A stretch of 64,000 bases of DNA from Dactylellina haptotyla (taxonomy: Eukaryota > Ascomycota > Orbiliomycetes > Orbiliales > Orbiliaceae): contig CM062384.1 of assembly GCA_031310005.1 (NCBI GenBank), forward strand, positions 434,001-498,000, read 5' to 3'. Under the pieces are notes generated by a model. It did not search any database and was not told where the DNA came from. It worked only from the letters and a program-made list of their open reading frames with translations. Within the stretch, counting starts at the first letter, position 1; each line of letters begins with the position of its first letter. Position numbers and translations under genes: made by a program. Positions 12,677 through 26,000 of the stretch are shown piece by piece.

Positions 12677-13192
12677 AACAAAGAGGGTCTGGTATATATA
12701 GTGATATGTAGGGATGGTATTTTGGGAGGGGCTGTTTCTTTAAAGATATTTAATATGTTGGAAAGTATTGTTTTATGCAAGTTTATTAAGGAGGATGGCT
12801 TGGGCCTGATATTTGATAGTCTGATGAAGCTTTTTTCTTGGATAATGATTTATGAGAATATAGTTGTAGATTATTGAAGGAATTGAAATTAAACTATTGA
12901 GCCTGGGGTCTTATAGTTATTTATATTGGTCTGGGAAAGGGCGGAGCGTGCTGGCATATGCGAGACAAACTTGATTTTTCCTTAAGGTTCCATCTATATT
13001 TTTTATGAGTGAGGTTTAGAAGCTATCTTTGATGGAAATCACGAGAAATTGGACTTTGAGCTTCTAGGAAAAACGACGATAGCAAATTTTATTATAAAGT
13101 CGCTTACTTATTTTAAACTTACATCTATTACATGGCGTTGGTCTCTACTAGTTTATGCAACGCATAGATATTCGTAATCTAGTAATACAAAT
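12677..13192. other. AT-rich intergenic, nothing recognised
   Basis: Strongly AT-rich sequence. A 72-codon plus-strand frame at 12659-12877 has no recognisable motif and overlaps the relic. I see no RNA gene or repeat. Confidence 0.5.
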
Positions 13193-14290
13193 TTAGACAG
13201 GCACAACAGTAACCCCGTCGAGAGACAAAAACTCGGTACCGAGATCAAGAGTGAACCCGTTAACGAGATCAAACCTCAAAACCGTTGAGGTGGAGGTCGC
13301 AGTGAACGTCTTTGTGGCGAGCGTCCAAACCATAGGACCGTTGTTGAAATTCAACACCTCTGCGCCGTCAATAAACGTCACAAAGTAGGACGACTGCCCC
13401 ATATAAGTACCCGTGTAGCCGAATTTGTACCAAAAGGATAACGTGTAGGTTGCTCCCGGGCAGGTGTTTAAGTTCTGCGCGATGATGACCTTTGTGTATG
13501 ATTTGCCGGATTCTAGGTAATATGGTGATTGGAGGGAGGCTTGGAAGGCGTGTGTTTGGTCCGGGGTGTCCGGGCCTTCGATTATATCGTAGGTTCCGGC
13601 GGTTGAGTCGAATCCTAGTGGGACGAGGTACCATGGATCAAGTGATCCGGATTCGAACCCCCCATTTGTGATAGCTGATGTGGATTGGGGGTAGCAAGTT
13701 GATGTGACCGTTAAAGTTGGGAGTTCCGTGGTGAGTGTGGTCGAGACGGTTGCGGTTTCGGTGACAGGAAGAGTAGTGGTCGTGGTCGCTGTCATCGTAG
13801 AAGCTGTCGTGCCGAGGAAACAGCTGCAGGCGCTACTGATTTTGGCGGCATCGGTGCTACATGCTTTTATGATGCTAGACACATCATATGATGCCGGCTG
13901 GGTACGCTTGGCCAAACGCCCGGGAAGATCCTTTGGAAGAACTACGTCGGTGACGGTCGTGGCGTAGATTGTTTCCGTCGACACACTCGTGACGTACTCC
14001 GTCGTAGTGGAATACGCCGTTGCAACAGAGGTTGCAGTGGAGATGCGCCCCAGAGTGGAAAAGCAAAGGGGAGAGGCGATAACCGGGTTACCTCGTACCG
14101 CTCTCAGACAGTTATTCGCGTTACAATCAGGACCACGCTTCGCGCGCCGCGTCTGGTCTACGAGATAAGGACGACGCGCTTCGTTCTGGAGAGGGCTGGC
14201 TAGAATGGCAGGGAGGAGGAGAGCGAGCAGTCCTCGAGCTTGAATAATAGAACAGACCTTGATTGTAGATTTGCCTAGACCGAGGAGATA
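13193..14290 (-). CDS. Secreted protein with carbohydrate-binding-like C-terminal domain; 5' end unresolved
   Basis: The frame is open from 14290 to the stop at 13193 (365 codons) but contains no ATG before residue-like signal-peptide sequence GLLALLLPAILA near 14235-14200. This is followed by RRAKRGPDCNANNCLRAVRG, a processing site plus a Cys motif common in ascomycete secreted proteins. A Thr/Ser-rich linker and a second small Cys region (IIKACSTDAAKISSACSCF) come next. The C-terminal ~160 residues begin NGGFESGSLDPWYL and look like a jelly-roll lectin or CBM_4_9-type domain. An upstream exon may supply the start; a candidate ATG at 14423 with a weak GTTCGT donor would need a TAG acceptor near 14275. 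A lost start is the alternative. It is probably a cell-wall-associated or carbohydrate-binding secreted protein. Confidence 0.6.
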   Translation of the reverse strand, partial: YLLGLGKSTIKVCSIIQARGLLALLLPAILASPLQNEARRPYLVDQTRRAKRGPDCNANNCLRAVRGNPVIASPLCFSTLGRISTATSVATAYSTTTEYVTSVSTETIYATTVTDVVLPKDLPGRLAKRTQPASYDVSSIIKACSTDAAKISSACSCFLGTTASTMTATTTTTLPVTETATVSTTLTTELPTLTVTSTCYPQSTSAITNGGFESGSLDPWYLVPLGFDSTAGTYDIIEGPDTPDQTHAFQASLQSPYYLESGKSYTKVIIAQNLNTCPGATYTLSFWYKFGYTGTYMGQSSYFVTFIDGAEVLNFNNGPMVWTLATKTFTATSTSTVLRFDLVNGFTLDLGTEFLSLDGVTVVPV

Positions 14291-17076
14291 TTAAATCGGT
14301 CCTAGTAGATCGTGATCGTGAGAGGAGCTTATTCTAATGCTACCGACGTAGGCTATTGATGGGGACTTATTTTATGATCTTGCCACTGTATCAATACGAA
14401 CTTATATAGATTTCCGAGGGCATCTTTAGTCTTGGGATATTCTCAATGAGCTCCATCTCCACAAGAAATTGCACCCGATGTACGTTACACAAATGTTGAT
14501 TCCCCTTCGAAGTAGGGTAGTATGGTCACAAATCTGCAGAGTTACTCCCTCAATTTGGACTGCGGGTTGAATACAAAGGTGAAAGTACTCGCTGAAGCTG
14601 CCGTCCTTACATGTAATTTGCCGAAGCACCCAAGCCGGCATGCGCTGTACTACTCGAAGCTCCTTGTTACTGGCTTGTTGGTTCCGGGACCGGTTGGTCT
14701 CCAGCCGCACATATTCTCTTTCAAGATGCAACATGCAGGCTTCGATCCAGATTCTTGATTAAATTACACCACCTGTATGTGTTGTTGTGACCCTGCTTTC
14801 CAAGGGATCACGATACTGTGGTCCGCATGCACTGTGGGACTAAGGTCTGGAAAAGGGTTAACAGAGGGGGATTTCCAACATAAAAAACTAGAGAGGGTGT
14901 TGGAGATCGTGAACCTTACTTTGTGAGGGTTAGTTTCTTTTTCTATGTTTATTTATACAGTTTGAAAGTTGGAATACTACGAATTTTGGACGATGTCGGT
15001 CGTCGCGCGGACCCACTGAACAACTTTGACTATAATCATGTAAAGTTGCTTTGGAGATTTCGTTGGATTCATGTGCGCACGCGTTGGGCTGGCACGTTTC
15101 AATCAAAGTGGCGTTCCCGAAGCAATCTTGTACCTAGTCTCCGAAGTTGGAACAGCGTCTAATTTCGAATCTTTGGCCTAGTGACACAGGTGTTTTCCAA
15201 ATATCTGACGGGGTTTCCCCAGAGTTCGTGATAGTATCAAAAAACGTTAACTCGAAAAATGAGGGTGGCGTGGGAAGTTCTCGGATCAGTTCTGGATTGG
15301 GAAAGTTGGAAGGAACGTCGGGAGGGTGGTTCCGAGCACAATGCTCCGTAACCCAGACGTCCCTTTGCATTGATATGAATCGTGAGGATGTTTGCTATCC
15401 TGTGTAACCATATCGAAAAAATGAGCCTCGATTGTATGTTTTTGAGCAGGAAGTTAATCTTATTGATCCCGGCAAGCTTGAGGAGACCTCAAGCCCACTC
15501 GATTGTGATCTGTGACCTGAAAATAGTCATCATTATTGTTAGAGCTCTATGAGTGTGCTCGTCTATCATAATTACTGCCGCTACTGCAAAATTTGCATAG
15601 TAATAGTCGCTGGATTAGCTGATCAACAGATATATCAAAAAGTAGTCTCAGAAGACAATATAGGTAAACTGCGGCCCTGGATAGTTGATAGTCGGTAGTT
15701 GATAGTAGGACCCTATTGGATACGGGTTTCGGCTTCTCACACATAGATCTTGATGAGCTTAAAGATCTGCTTGCATGAATTGCCAAAACAGGAGTACTAG
15801 TAGGCTTGGGTTCGGCCTCGGAGTCTTTTTAGACGCGAGGCATCATGTCAGAGGTTAATGAGGGCCCCACCAGCCAGGCGTCGTCGTGCCGTCTGTCGAC
15901 AGACGGCCGCCTCGCGTCTCCCTTCGCCTACGATGGATCGGAGAAGACTAAGAAGAAGGCTAGCAGCTATGAGTAATAGCGGGAGTAGGAATCACCGAGC
16001 CAAAAGCGAAGTCCCAATATCAGCCTGGCAGCCTCTTTGTCCGCTATAGAACCAACCAACTAACCACCAGGCTGGCGGGTGTCGTGTTTGTGACAAACGT
16101 GCATCGGCCGACTTCAGCAACAACACACCGCCCGTTCTGCTGCAATCGTTCCCTCCGCCAGGCTCAACTTCAACCTCAACTTCTCAACCTCAACCGCAAC
16201 CTTCTCCCCCTCCTCCTCCTCCAACATCCTCCACCATCACCATCGCCATCGCCATCGCCATCATCGCCATCATCGCCAACCGCCACCGCCAACCACGGCC
16301 GCTGCTTCATCACCTTCTCTTACGTGAGTTCCTTCCACCGTCCTCCGGCGAACTCGCCCGGCTGCTGCTGGTGGCCTCGTTAGCTGGATCCTCGCTAAAA
16401 CGCGTGAATCCGATACCTTGCAGGATCACAAACATTTTCCCCGCTAAATTTTCGAGCTCACCGCAAGCTTCCCTGCCCGAGATTGCATCACACGAGGCTG
16501 CACCCTCCGTCGTGATTTCCAATCTCTCCCTCCCCCACCACACCACCACAACCTCTACACTCTACCACCACCCCTCACACACCGATCCACCCCACTCTCT
16601 ATCAGACTGACTTTCACGCCATTTTCCTTTTTCCGTAGACTTCTTTGATAATCGTGTTTTCTCTCTCATCTTCGCGAAAACATATACACACATATCTCTT
16701 GTTTTCCTATTTACATCAAGACGATCGTTTGGCATCGCTTTTTTTTTTTTCGGAGCTAAGGAAAAGGACCTACTGTTCCTTGGCCCCGGGAAACCTTTAC
16801 ATCACATATCCCCGTCGATATACCGACCTTCCGATTCGACGGCTTTAACGTCACGACACCTCAACGACAGCTGCGCTGCTTCCTCTGTCTGTCTTTTTCG
16901 ATCTGAACTCATATCCCCTACACTACTTTTCAGGCATCTTTCAGTGACTGCAGCATCACCAACGCCGCAGCCTTGTTTTCAGCAACAGCAGCAGGCGAGG
17001 TTTTAGAGTTGAGGTTGGAGGGGACATAATCTTCAACAGTGTTACAATCCAAGCGCGGACTTGGTTGTTTCACAAA
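14291..17076. other. Upstream region of TOM1, no supported gene
   Basis: A 2.8 kb non-coding stretch. The first part is ordinary intergenic DNA. From about 16.0 kb it becomes pyrimidine- and C/A-rich, with CT tracts typical of fungal promoters and 5' leaders. Short frames here are low-complexity (His/Pro/Ser) and not credible proteins. Confidence 0.5.
16231..16280. repeat. CCATCG/CCATCA microsatellite
   Basis: About eight imperfect copies of a CCATCG or CCATCA hexamer in tandem, flanked by CCT and CCA triplet repeats. It lies about 0.8 kb upstream of the TOM1 start. Confidence 0.8.
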
Positions 17077-20000
17077 ATGCGAATCAAAAAGACACCCTCG
17101 CAAAAACACGAGCAGACCTTGGTAAGCGCCTTATTCTTGTCGTTTCGTCGAGGGTCTAACATATCCATCTCTCGTAGTCACCTTTTGTTCGCGAGTTCTC
17201 CACAAAAGCGATAGATCTGTGCGACAAAGAAAAGCGTAGCCAGCTCATCGAATGCCTCGCCGACTTCCCGTCGATATGGCCCTTCCCCAGAGGTGACCTC
17301 TACCACTGGATCGCCCTGCTCAACAGATTCGACGAGGTTCTCGAGGAGCTTGTCACGAAGTACAACCTCAAGGCTGGTCCGCAAGTGATACCGTTTGAAC
17401 CGGAAGACGAGACTATTCTCATCGGCATTCTTGACTTCAGTCGCCTGCTTATCGAAGAATGTGGGAACCGGAGTTTGTATGCTAGCAGTAGTGTAAGTTT
17501 CTCTTCTGTGGGATATAGTAAAAATCAACTTGGAGAACAGCGCTAATCTGAGTCCTGCAGCACCTGAATGACCTTCTCAACACCGTTTCATACCCACTCC
17601 TTACCAGCGTTCTCCGCCTCGGTCAGAAGCTCGCGCAGCGATACCATAGCTCTAGATCGCGGACAGGCGCTCTCTCCACCGCTGCCAATAATGCCCTCCT
17701 CACGAACCACTACAACATTAGCCTGGACAAGGTTACCAAGGTGGCTACTGGTTTCATCGGAAGCGCCCCACCCGCTTCAACACAATCCACCCCGGCAAAA
17801 GTACCGCTGAAGCCGCTCATCGTTGCCAACGACCTGCACAAGTTGGCTACCGATAACTCCGAACCCGGCACACCTGGCAACAAAGGTAAAAGCCCCGCCC
17901 CTCGGGATGGCTCTTCTCCCGATCCCTGGGCTGTCTACGGGTCAATCAACTTCACATACTATGTTCATCCGGCAGCCCCGGGGAAAACAACACCAACAAC
18001 GGCTCCCGAAAAAGGCCCGAAAACCCCTGCTCAAACTCCCCGTAAGGCCAGCGGTTTGAGCAAGGAACAGAAGACTGAGCTGTCTTTCGAAGAAGCTGTT
18101 TCTGGTGTTGGCGAGTCGAAGTCCTCTACCACGGGTGTCCAGAGCCTTGAGATCCCGGCCTCAGTTATCCAGTCCCAATCCCTCACCGAAATCTTGAAAA
18201 ACGAGCTCCCAAAGCTTCCCACCGAATACCACTACGAGCTTCTCCAACGTATCCGGGTAGCCAAGGCTTTCGCCGAATCTGCGGAAACGAGACGACAAAT
18301 CCTGGGTATCCGTATCTTGGCTGTTACAAACCTGGCATATGTTCTTAGCGAGAGCAATTTCCAGACTAGGGTTCTGGCCGCCGACACTGATGAGCCTCGA
18401 AGATACCAGCTTGTTTTCCAACTAGCCGACTTGGTCTCTCCGATCCGAGGCAGGAACGTTCCAAAAAATCTGCAAACATACGCGTTTTCCGGGTTGGAGG
18501 CTTTGGCTAAGTGCAAAACCAGAAACGCCGATGTCAACGCCGCGCTAGGGCTGAACGTCAGCCACGGTATCCTGCTCACGCTCCTTCGAAAAGCGATCAC
18601 CGAGCTTGCCGACGAAGATAAAGGGAATGACCTCAAACCTAATAGAGAAGACGAAGAATGGCGCAAATCATTGTTCGATCTTACCAGCAGCCTGCCGAGT
18701 CAGCAGGTTTCCGGCGGTCTCCTCGTCGGTGCTGGTCTTATCAACTGCCTCGTGTCCGTACTGAACCTTCGAACCTACAAGGGCATCCCGTACATTCCAA
18801 AGGCTTTGCAGTTTCTCGACGGGCTCGTTTATGGAATTCCACCCGCATTTGCAAACTTCGCTAACGCCAACGGCTTGGACGCAATGGTAGAGCTTGTCAG
18901 CTGGCAGGTTACTACCGCGCTTGCTGAGTCCAAGGTTCCTGGTGGCTCTTTCCCCATGCTTTACAGATCCCCATCTACAGACTTTGAAACGAGTTGGTAT
19001 CACGCATATATTCTCAAGATGGCGTTCAAGTTTACGCATCACATGATGAGCCAGACTGGTAACACTTCAGAACGCTTGCTCCGAAATTTGATCGATTCGC
19101 CAAAGCTATTGGATGCTTTGAGAAGCGTTATCGCCAATGGAAAAATGTTTGGCAGTTCTGTTTGGTCTTCAGCTGTCAATATCCTTACCACCTTTATTCA
19201 TAATGAGCCTACGAGTTATCCAATCATCCATGAAGCTAAGCTTAGTCACGGTCTGTTCGCAGCAGTTACTGGACGACCCATCGAACAGTTCTTAGAAGAG
19301 ACTGGAATAACCTCCCCTGTTCGTGAACGAGCGGCCGTTGCTGAGACCGAGGACGTGGGCAACTCCCAGGATACGCAGATAATTGATGCCGACCAGGCAG
19401 AGACCTCGACGTCGCAACCAGCTACGACCGAGCCGTCCGCAGCAGCCAACACGTCAACTTCTGAGAGCCAGGAGACCGAGAAACCACCTCAGAGCTTACT
19501 TGCCGAGCACCCCGCTGCCAACATCCTACCAGCACTCGATGTTATGAATACGATTCCTTTGGCGTTCGGTGCCATCTGTCTCAATAATTCAGGTCTCAAC
19601 CTCTTCCGATCATCTGATGCACTTGAAAAATTCTTTGAAGTCTTCGAAAGCGCTGAGCATGTCAAATGTATGTCGGACTCGGACATCTCGACTGCATTGG
19701 GTAGTCAATTCGACGAGTTAATCCGCCACCACCCTTCATTGAAGGACGACATCATGAAAGTTATCGTCAAGATGGTTGGAAAAGTCATCGAACTCGGTCA
19801 CCGATTTGCGGCGAAAGAAGGTGCTGGTGCTAAAGTCTTCATCGAAGAGAATGGCGAATTTGTAGTCTCTGGAGGACGAAAAGCTCTCAACGGGGTGCAT
19901 AGGAAATCTGTCAATGTACCTCGGACTACCACTGATGACCTCAGCGATTCAGAGGATAGTGATGTTGAAATGGCCGATGATGATGAAGGTGCAAGCGCTG

Positions 20001-23000
20001 CTAGGAATACGGATGATACCGCAACAGCTACAACCACGATGGAGACTGCACAACCTACCGTTGTTGAGGAAGCAGTTGTCATCGACACAACACCCAATGA
20101 GAAAGTCCTGATGGCTGATCTCAAAGAGGAGGAAGATTCTGACGTTCCATATCCCGAAATCTCGATCTCAATGTACATTGATGTTATGTCTCGCTTCCTT
20201 GAAGGGTTTCTCTCCCACCAATCTCACACCCGAGACTTTGTTAAGCGCGGTGGGTTCGACAAACTGATCGCTATCTATTTCTTACCTTCCCTTCCGTATG
20301 ATTTCGCCGCTAGAGCTGTTTCACTTGCCATGACCAGAGTTATGCATCTTTGCGGAGAAGCATCGCCAGGCAACACAATACCTGCCTTGCTTGGAAATAC
20401 TGAGAAGGCAATCAAGGACCTTGAGCCATTATTGAAGCATGAATCCAAGGAAGCTTTCTTCCGCCCACTTACCTCGCCACCGAACAACACCGAGGAAGGA
20501 AGCTCTGGCAAGCAACCAGCTGACGAGGCTGCCGACCTTGTAAAAAATCAGGGAACTGATTTGATCAAGGATTTGGTTACAGCACATGCTCTCACAACCT
20601 TGCTTTCTGAGCTTTACTCTCAAACTCTCTACAATAGCAGGACCACCAGCCAACTTTTCCAGCCTGTTGCCCAAAGAACTTTCTACGAAACTTTGGTACC
20701 TAGTTTAGGTGCCTTGCACAGAGCATGTGTGTGGGAAGAGATTCTCTTGCAGCGGAATTTACCAGAAACTTGGAAAGAGGCGACCAAATTCAAAGATACA
20801 CTCGGGTTCAGCCCAGAGGATGACCTTATTGGACCTGATGGCCAAGAGTTACCACAGAAGACCGCACAGGAGAAACGTGAAGAGAAGGAAGCGGCGAAGA
20901 AGGCTGTTAGCGAGAGCGAAGGAAAGACGCCATGGTTTCAGAACGTCAAAACGATCCGATTTTTGATCAGCCAAATTCCGAGCAGCATTACGCCGTTCTT
21001 CCAAGGTTTGTTCTATAGTATCATATAGTAATAGTGTGACCACCTACTAATACGCGACTTTTAGGTCTTGCGCGAGTTCTCGTTACGAGAAGGACAACGG
21101 ATCAGACGCATAAGAAACATGCGTTCAAAATTGCGGACAGCATTTCGGATGTTATGTTGCAGCATTTGACTTGGAAACGAGTTGAGCTTTGGGACTCTGT
21201 CACGGACCGATATAGCTACCTGATTATTGTTCTTTCAGCTATATCATCCCTTCTCCTGGAAGGCGGTGACCGAAGCGGTGGCTCTCAAGTTATCTGCATC
21301 GTCTTGATCACCTTCAAGCAGAATGACGGGTTAAAGACTGTTGCCGAAATTTTGGAGACTTTTTGGAAGGATGTACAAGAGATCGAGGTTGATACTTCTG
21401 ATGTCAATGAGAGGAATAGACTTGCGCATTGCTTTGGTGGTATCAAAGTAATCCTTTCGCTATTCTCGCAGCTTGTCAACTCGAAAGCTTTACTTGAATC
21501 CTCGCAGACGTCACATCTACATTTCTCACGAGAGAGGGATAGAGATCGACCGGATTACTTCAATGCCCATCAGTTCCTCGTTGAGCTGAGAGCATTGATT
21601 CTCCCGGTCGTTGAGAATATGTGGGATTCGGCGTCGATTGAAAAAGTCTTCCCTACGATTGTCAAAGCTGTTGTTGAGATCCTCGGAACGGTTCTCAAAG
21701 CCGAGGGAGAAGCTGGTGCCTTCCAACGTCGAGATAAAGGAAAACACCCTACAATGATTTCATGGAGATCTTTTGAGCCGAATGAAGAACATATTAGGCA
21801 GTTGACCGATATGGGATTCTCGAGAGATGCTTCCCTTCACGCGTTGCTTAGGGCGAACAACAACATTCAAACGGCGACGGATTATTTGATCAATAACAAT
21901 GATGAGACCGGTAGAGCTGCCGGCGCGGGTGGTTCTTCGTTGAGGAGACGAACGAGCGGTGATGACACTAGTTCGGAATCCGAGGCTGACACGGATGTGG
22001 ATGCTATTACCGATCTGCAGGCTACCGCTGGTCAAAGCCAGAGTCAAGGTCAGGAGAACGGAACTCTTTCCGAAGGCGTTGCCGTCCAGCCTGATGTTCT
22101 GCTCCCGCCGCCGCCGCCGCCAATCGATCCAGAGGAGCCAATTGATGCGATATTTAGGAGTTTGGCAACCCCGGTTCCGACGAGCGATGAACCGCCTGCA
22201 CCACCCACACTGCTTGCGACTGGTTCGAGTCAATGGGCTGGGCCACCACCTCCTCCACCACCACCACCAGCAACTGCCACTGAACAGTCTGCTGCTGGCA
22301 CTCCAGCACAGTCTTCGACACCTCTAAGAACATCTCTTTCTGAGCTTTTGAACCCCGCAGAAGTTGTTCAGGCATCCAGCAATAATGACCAGGATGGAGG
22401 ATTGATGGCTATGAGCATCGATGATCTCCCTGCCTCCGGGCTTGCAGTTCCGATTGTCAGTCCACAGGGCGAGCAATCTGCTTCTACGACTGGGTTCTCA
22501 GGTCCACCTCCACCGCCTGCACCGCCTATGGCTACTGATGAAGATAAAGGCAAGGGTAAAGAAGAAGAGCCAGGAATCCCGGTTGTTACGATTGAAGACC
22601 TCGACGACATGCGAACTAAAATAAGTAATGGTCTCGTTGATCGTACTCTTGCAATCCTGACTATGCAGCACGATGTTACCTTTGAGCTAGCGAATCTAGT
22701 CACCAGCGCTTATTCCAAGGGAACGGAGGAGGCACGACTAGATGCTGTCACGACTATTTTCCAGTCTCTAGGGTCGCTTCAACAAGACGATGATATCCGA
22801 CCCCAAGGCAAGACTATCGCTGCCGTTGCTCATTTCCTTGGTCTTGTTCTGCAAAACCAGACATTCTTCAACTCTGGTCTAGAAGAGTATAAGGACCAGC
22901 TTCCTATTGTCACAGCGTACATCAAGATCTATCAGAATGAACCATGCCCTTGGATTGGAAGAATCCTGTTAGTTCTCGAGAAGTTTTTGATCGAATCTTC

Positions 23001-26000
23001 ACAACCACAGCAGATCGACTTTGTACCTCCTGAGTCTGAAGAAGGCACCCAGCGACCACCGATCACACCTGGTTTCCAGGTTCCACTGGACCAACAAATC
23101 ACAATCTTCAATGCTGTCATGTCGGCTGTTCCATCTGTTGGCAAAGATGAGAGCACCGCGCTTGCCATCGTGCGCCTCTTGGTGCTGTTGACGAGAAAGC
23201 GGGAAATTGCACTCAAGATGGGAGAGTATCAGAACATTCACCGCCTGTTCCACATGTTCAAGAATATGGCGGGCAGCGATACATCCAAGATTCGTTCTTG
23301 CATTATGCTTATCGTGCGTCATATCATCGAAGATGACGAGACGGTCAAGACTTTCATGGCATCGGAGATCCGGACCTTTTTCAAGAATCGTGGCTCTAGA
23401 GGTAGCCGACATATTGATCCCGCGACTTTCTGCAGACAGTGCTCGCATTTGGTCCTGAGGAACCCGGATGTTTTTATTGCTGCGACAAACGATCTTTGCA
23501 AGTTGGTAAATTACCAGGTTGCTGTTAGGCACCAGCAGATCGTGTTGAAGGAGCTGGAGGAGAAAGACGGAGAGAAAAAGGAGGGCGAGGAGGAAGGAGA
23601 AGAGAAGCCAGAGGAAGTTGTTGGAGAATCGGAAGCTGGCCCTAGCGGAACGAGCAGCGGAGACACCGAGAAAGGAAAGGAAGTTGATAAGGGCAAAGCA
23701 CCAGCCTTTGAATCACCTGAGAAACCGAAGGCTGTCACGGAAATGAAGCCACCTCCTGGTGTTGAGAAGCCGGACGGTGTTGTTCATTACCTGCTCTGCG
23801 AGCTTTTGGCTATCAAGGACGTCGATGTCAACGAAGGAGCTCCACCACCACCTCCTCCTCCCCCGCCAGTAGATGAGAAACCAGAAGAGCCTAAGAAAGA
23901 GACCGGCGGAGATGTTGAGATGACAACTGAAGAGAGCGGTCCGTCTACATCTGTTGCGGCTGCCACCGAAAAGCCCACCAAACCTGAGAAGGTTGAGTTC
24001 AACGGAGCGGATCACCCAAATTATCTTTACAGATGTTTCTTGTTGCAGGCTCTCACAGAAATCCTGGCTTCTTACAACCGAAGCAAGCTCGAGTTTATCA
24101 ATTTTTCACGACGAGCGAATGCACGGGATCCTATTACGCCATCTAAGCCGAGAACCGGTATTTTGAACTACCTACTTACCGATCTCATCCCTGTTGGTAC
24201 CCTTTCTCAACCTGATGACACCATGTTCAAAAAGAGGACTATGACTTCCAACTGGGCTATTTCCGTTGTGGTTTCCTTATGCGCACATACCGGAGAAATT
24301 GCAAATATTGACGAAGAACCAGATCTGATATTTGTGCGTAAACATGTGTTGGACGCATCGATCAAAGCGTTCAAAGACGCAGGAGCCTCAGGAGAACACT
24401 TAGACGCCAAGTACGCACGGATGCTGAATCTCTCGGACCTGCTGTACCGCATGCTTGCCTCCCGACCGAACGCGTCGCAGAATAACCAGCTACTCGAGAA
24501 GAGCCAGAAGCAACTCGCCAAAGTTATGTTTGAGAAGAACTTTGTTAATGCGTTGACGAATTCGCTCAGCGAGATTGATTTGAACTTCCCGAGCGCGCGT
24601 AGGGTCATTAAGTATATTTTACGGCCGCTCAAATTGTTATCTAAGACGGCGCTAGACCTTGGCGAGGAAGAGATCAATATCGTCGGTGCCGGGGATGATG
24701 CGGACGATTTCTCGATGGAGAGTCTTAGTGATATCGGGGATGAAGATGGCAATATCCGCGAGGAGACTCCTAATCTGTTCCAGAACTCAGCATTGGGAAT
24801 GCTTGAAGGTGGAGAGATGGAGGACGAAGATGAGGAGTACGGAGATGAAGATGATGAGATGTACATTGATGAGCTGGAAGAGTACGACGAGGAGGAGGAA
24901 GATAGCCAGGCAAGTGATGAGGACGATGTTTTGGACCAAGGCGTTGGAGATCACATGGAGGTAAGACCATTAGGAATCTCTACAGTGACTACCGGAGCTA
25001 ATATGTTGGGTTTAGATGGAAATTGTTGTTGATGACCCTCATGGATCCGATAGCGAAGATGAAGACGAAATGATGTCCGAAGACGATGATGACATGGATG
25101 ACGATGACGATGATGGCGACGATGATCTTCACGAGGATGAATTGCCGCATGAAGTCCAACGTGAACTTTCTTATCAAGACGAAGAGGAAGATTGGGAAGC
25201 TAGCGTGAATGGCGATGTTGACGACCTTGTAGAGATGCTACCTCCAGACCAGGAAGGACTCATCGAACACGTTAACCGAGTTATTGCCGGCGGCGATCCT
25301 GATCTTGTCGAAGATATGATGGAGGAGCGCGAGGATGGATTCATCGAAGATCCTGAAGAAGACGACGAAGATGAGGAAGAAGAGGAAGAGTTGGAGGAAG
25401 AGGAGGCCGTGGCACAAGATGATGAAGGGGAAGATGACGATGAGATGGGTATTCCATGGGAGTGGACCGATGAATATGCTGATGCGCCGCTTATGGCTCG
25501 GGCTAGACATCCGAATCCACAAAGCCATGGTTGGTATGCCTTCGGTGGAACCTCTCGAGATATTATCCGTAAGCTTTCCTTTCTCCTCTTGCATTCCTTC
25601 TCGAGTTGTGATGGGAAGATGAAGTTAATGCTTTTTTGATTTTGTTTTAAAGTTACAGGTGGACCTGGCCGTCCAAACGAAGAGAATATGCAAAACCCAC
25701 TGCTTCAACCAACTGCGCAAGGATCTAACACTCGGGCACCCATGCATCGTCACGGACACGGCGAATGGATTAATGCTTTTGACGCCTTTGATACTCCGCA
25801 CATGGGTGGACCTGGTGCTGTTTCCTGGCTAACATCGCTCATGAACCTTGTTGGGCGTGCGCATAATCTGCCCGCTACAATGGCTGCCGGCGGTGGCACT
25901 TTACAATTCCACATTCAAGCTGGTCCTGGTGGTGGTGGGCTCTTCCCCCCAGAAATCGAAGCACTTTTGAACATTCGACGTCCGGGACACCAAGAACAGC

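Noticed and set aside
17741-21028. Start of the TOM1 gene at the first long-frame ATG (17741)
   Set aside because: Two upstream exons and the beginning of exon 3 join in frame and add the conserved N terminus beginning MRIKKTPSQ, so the true start is at 17077.
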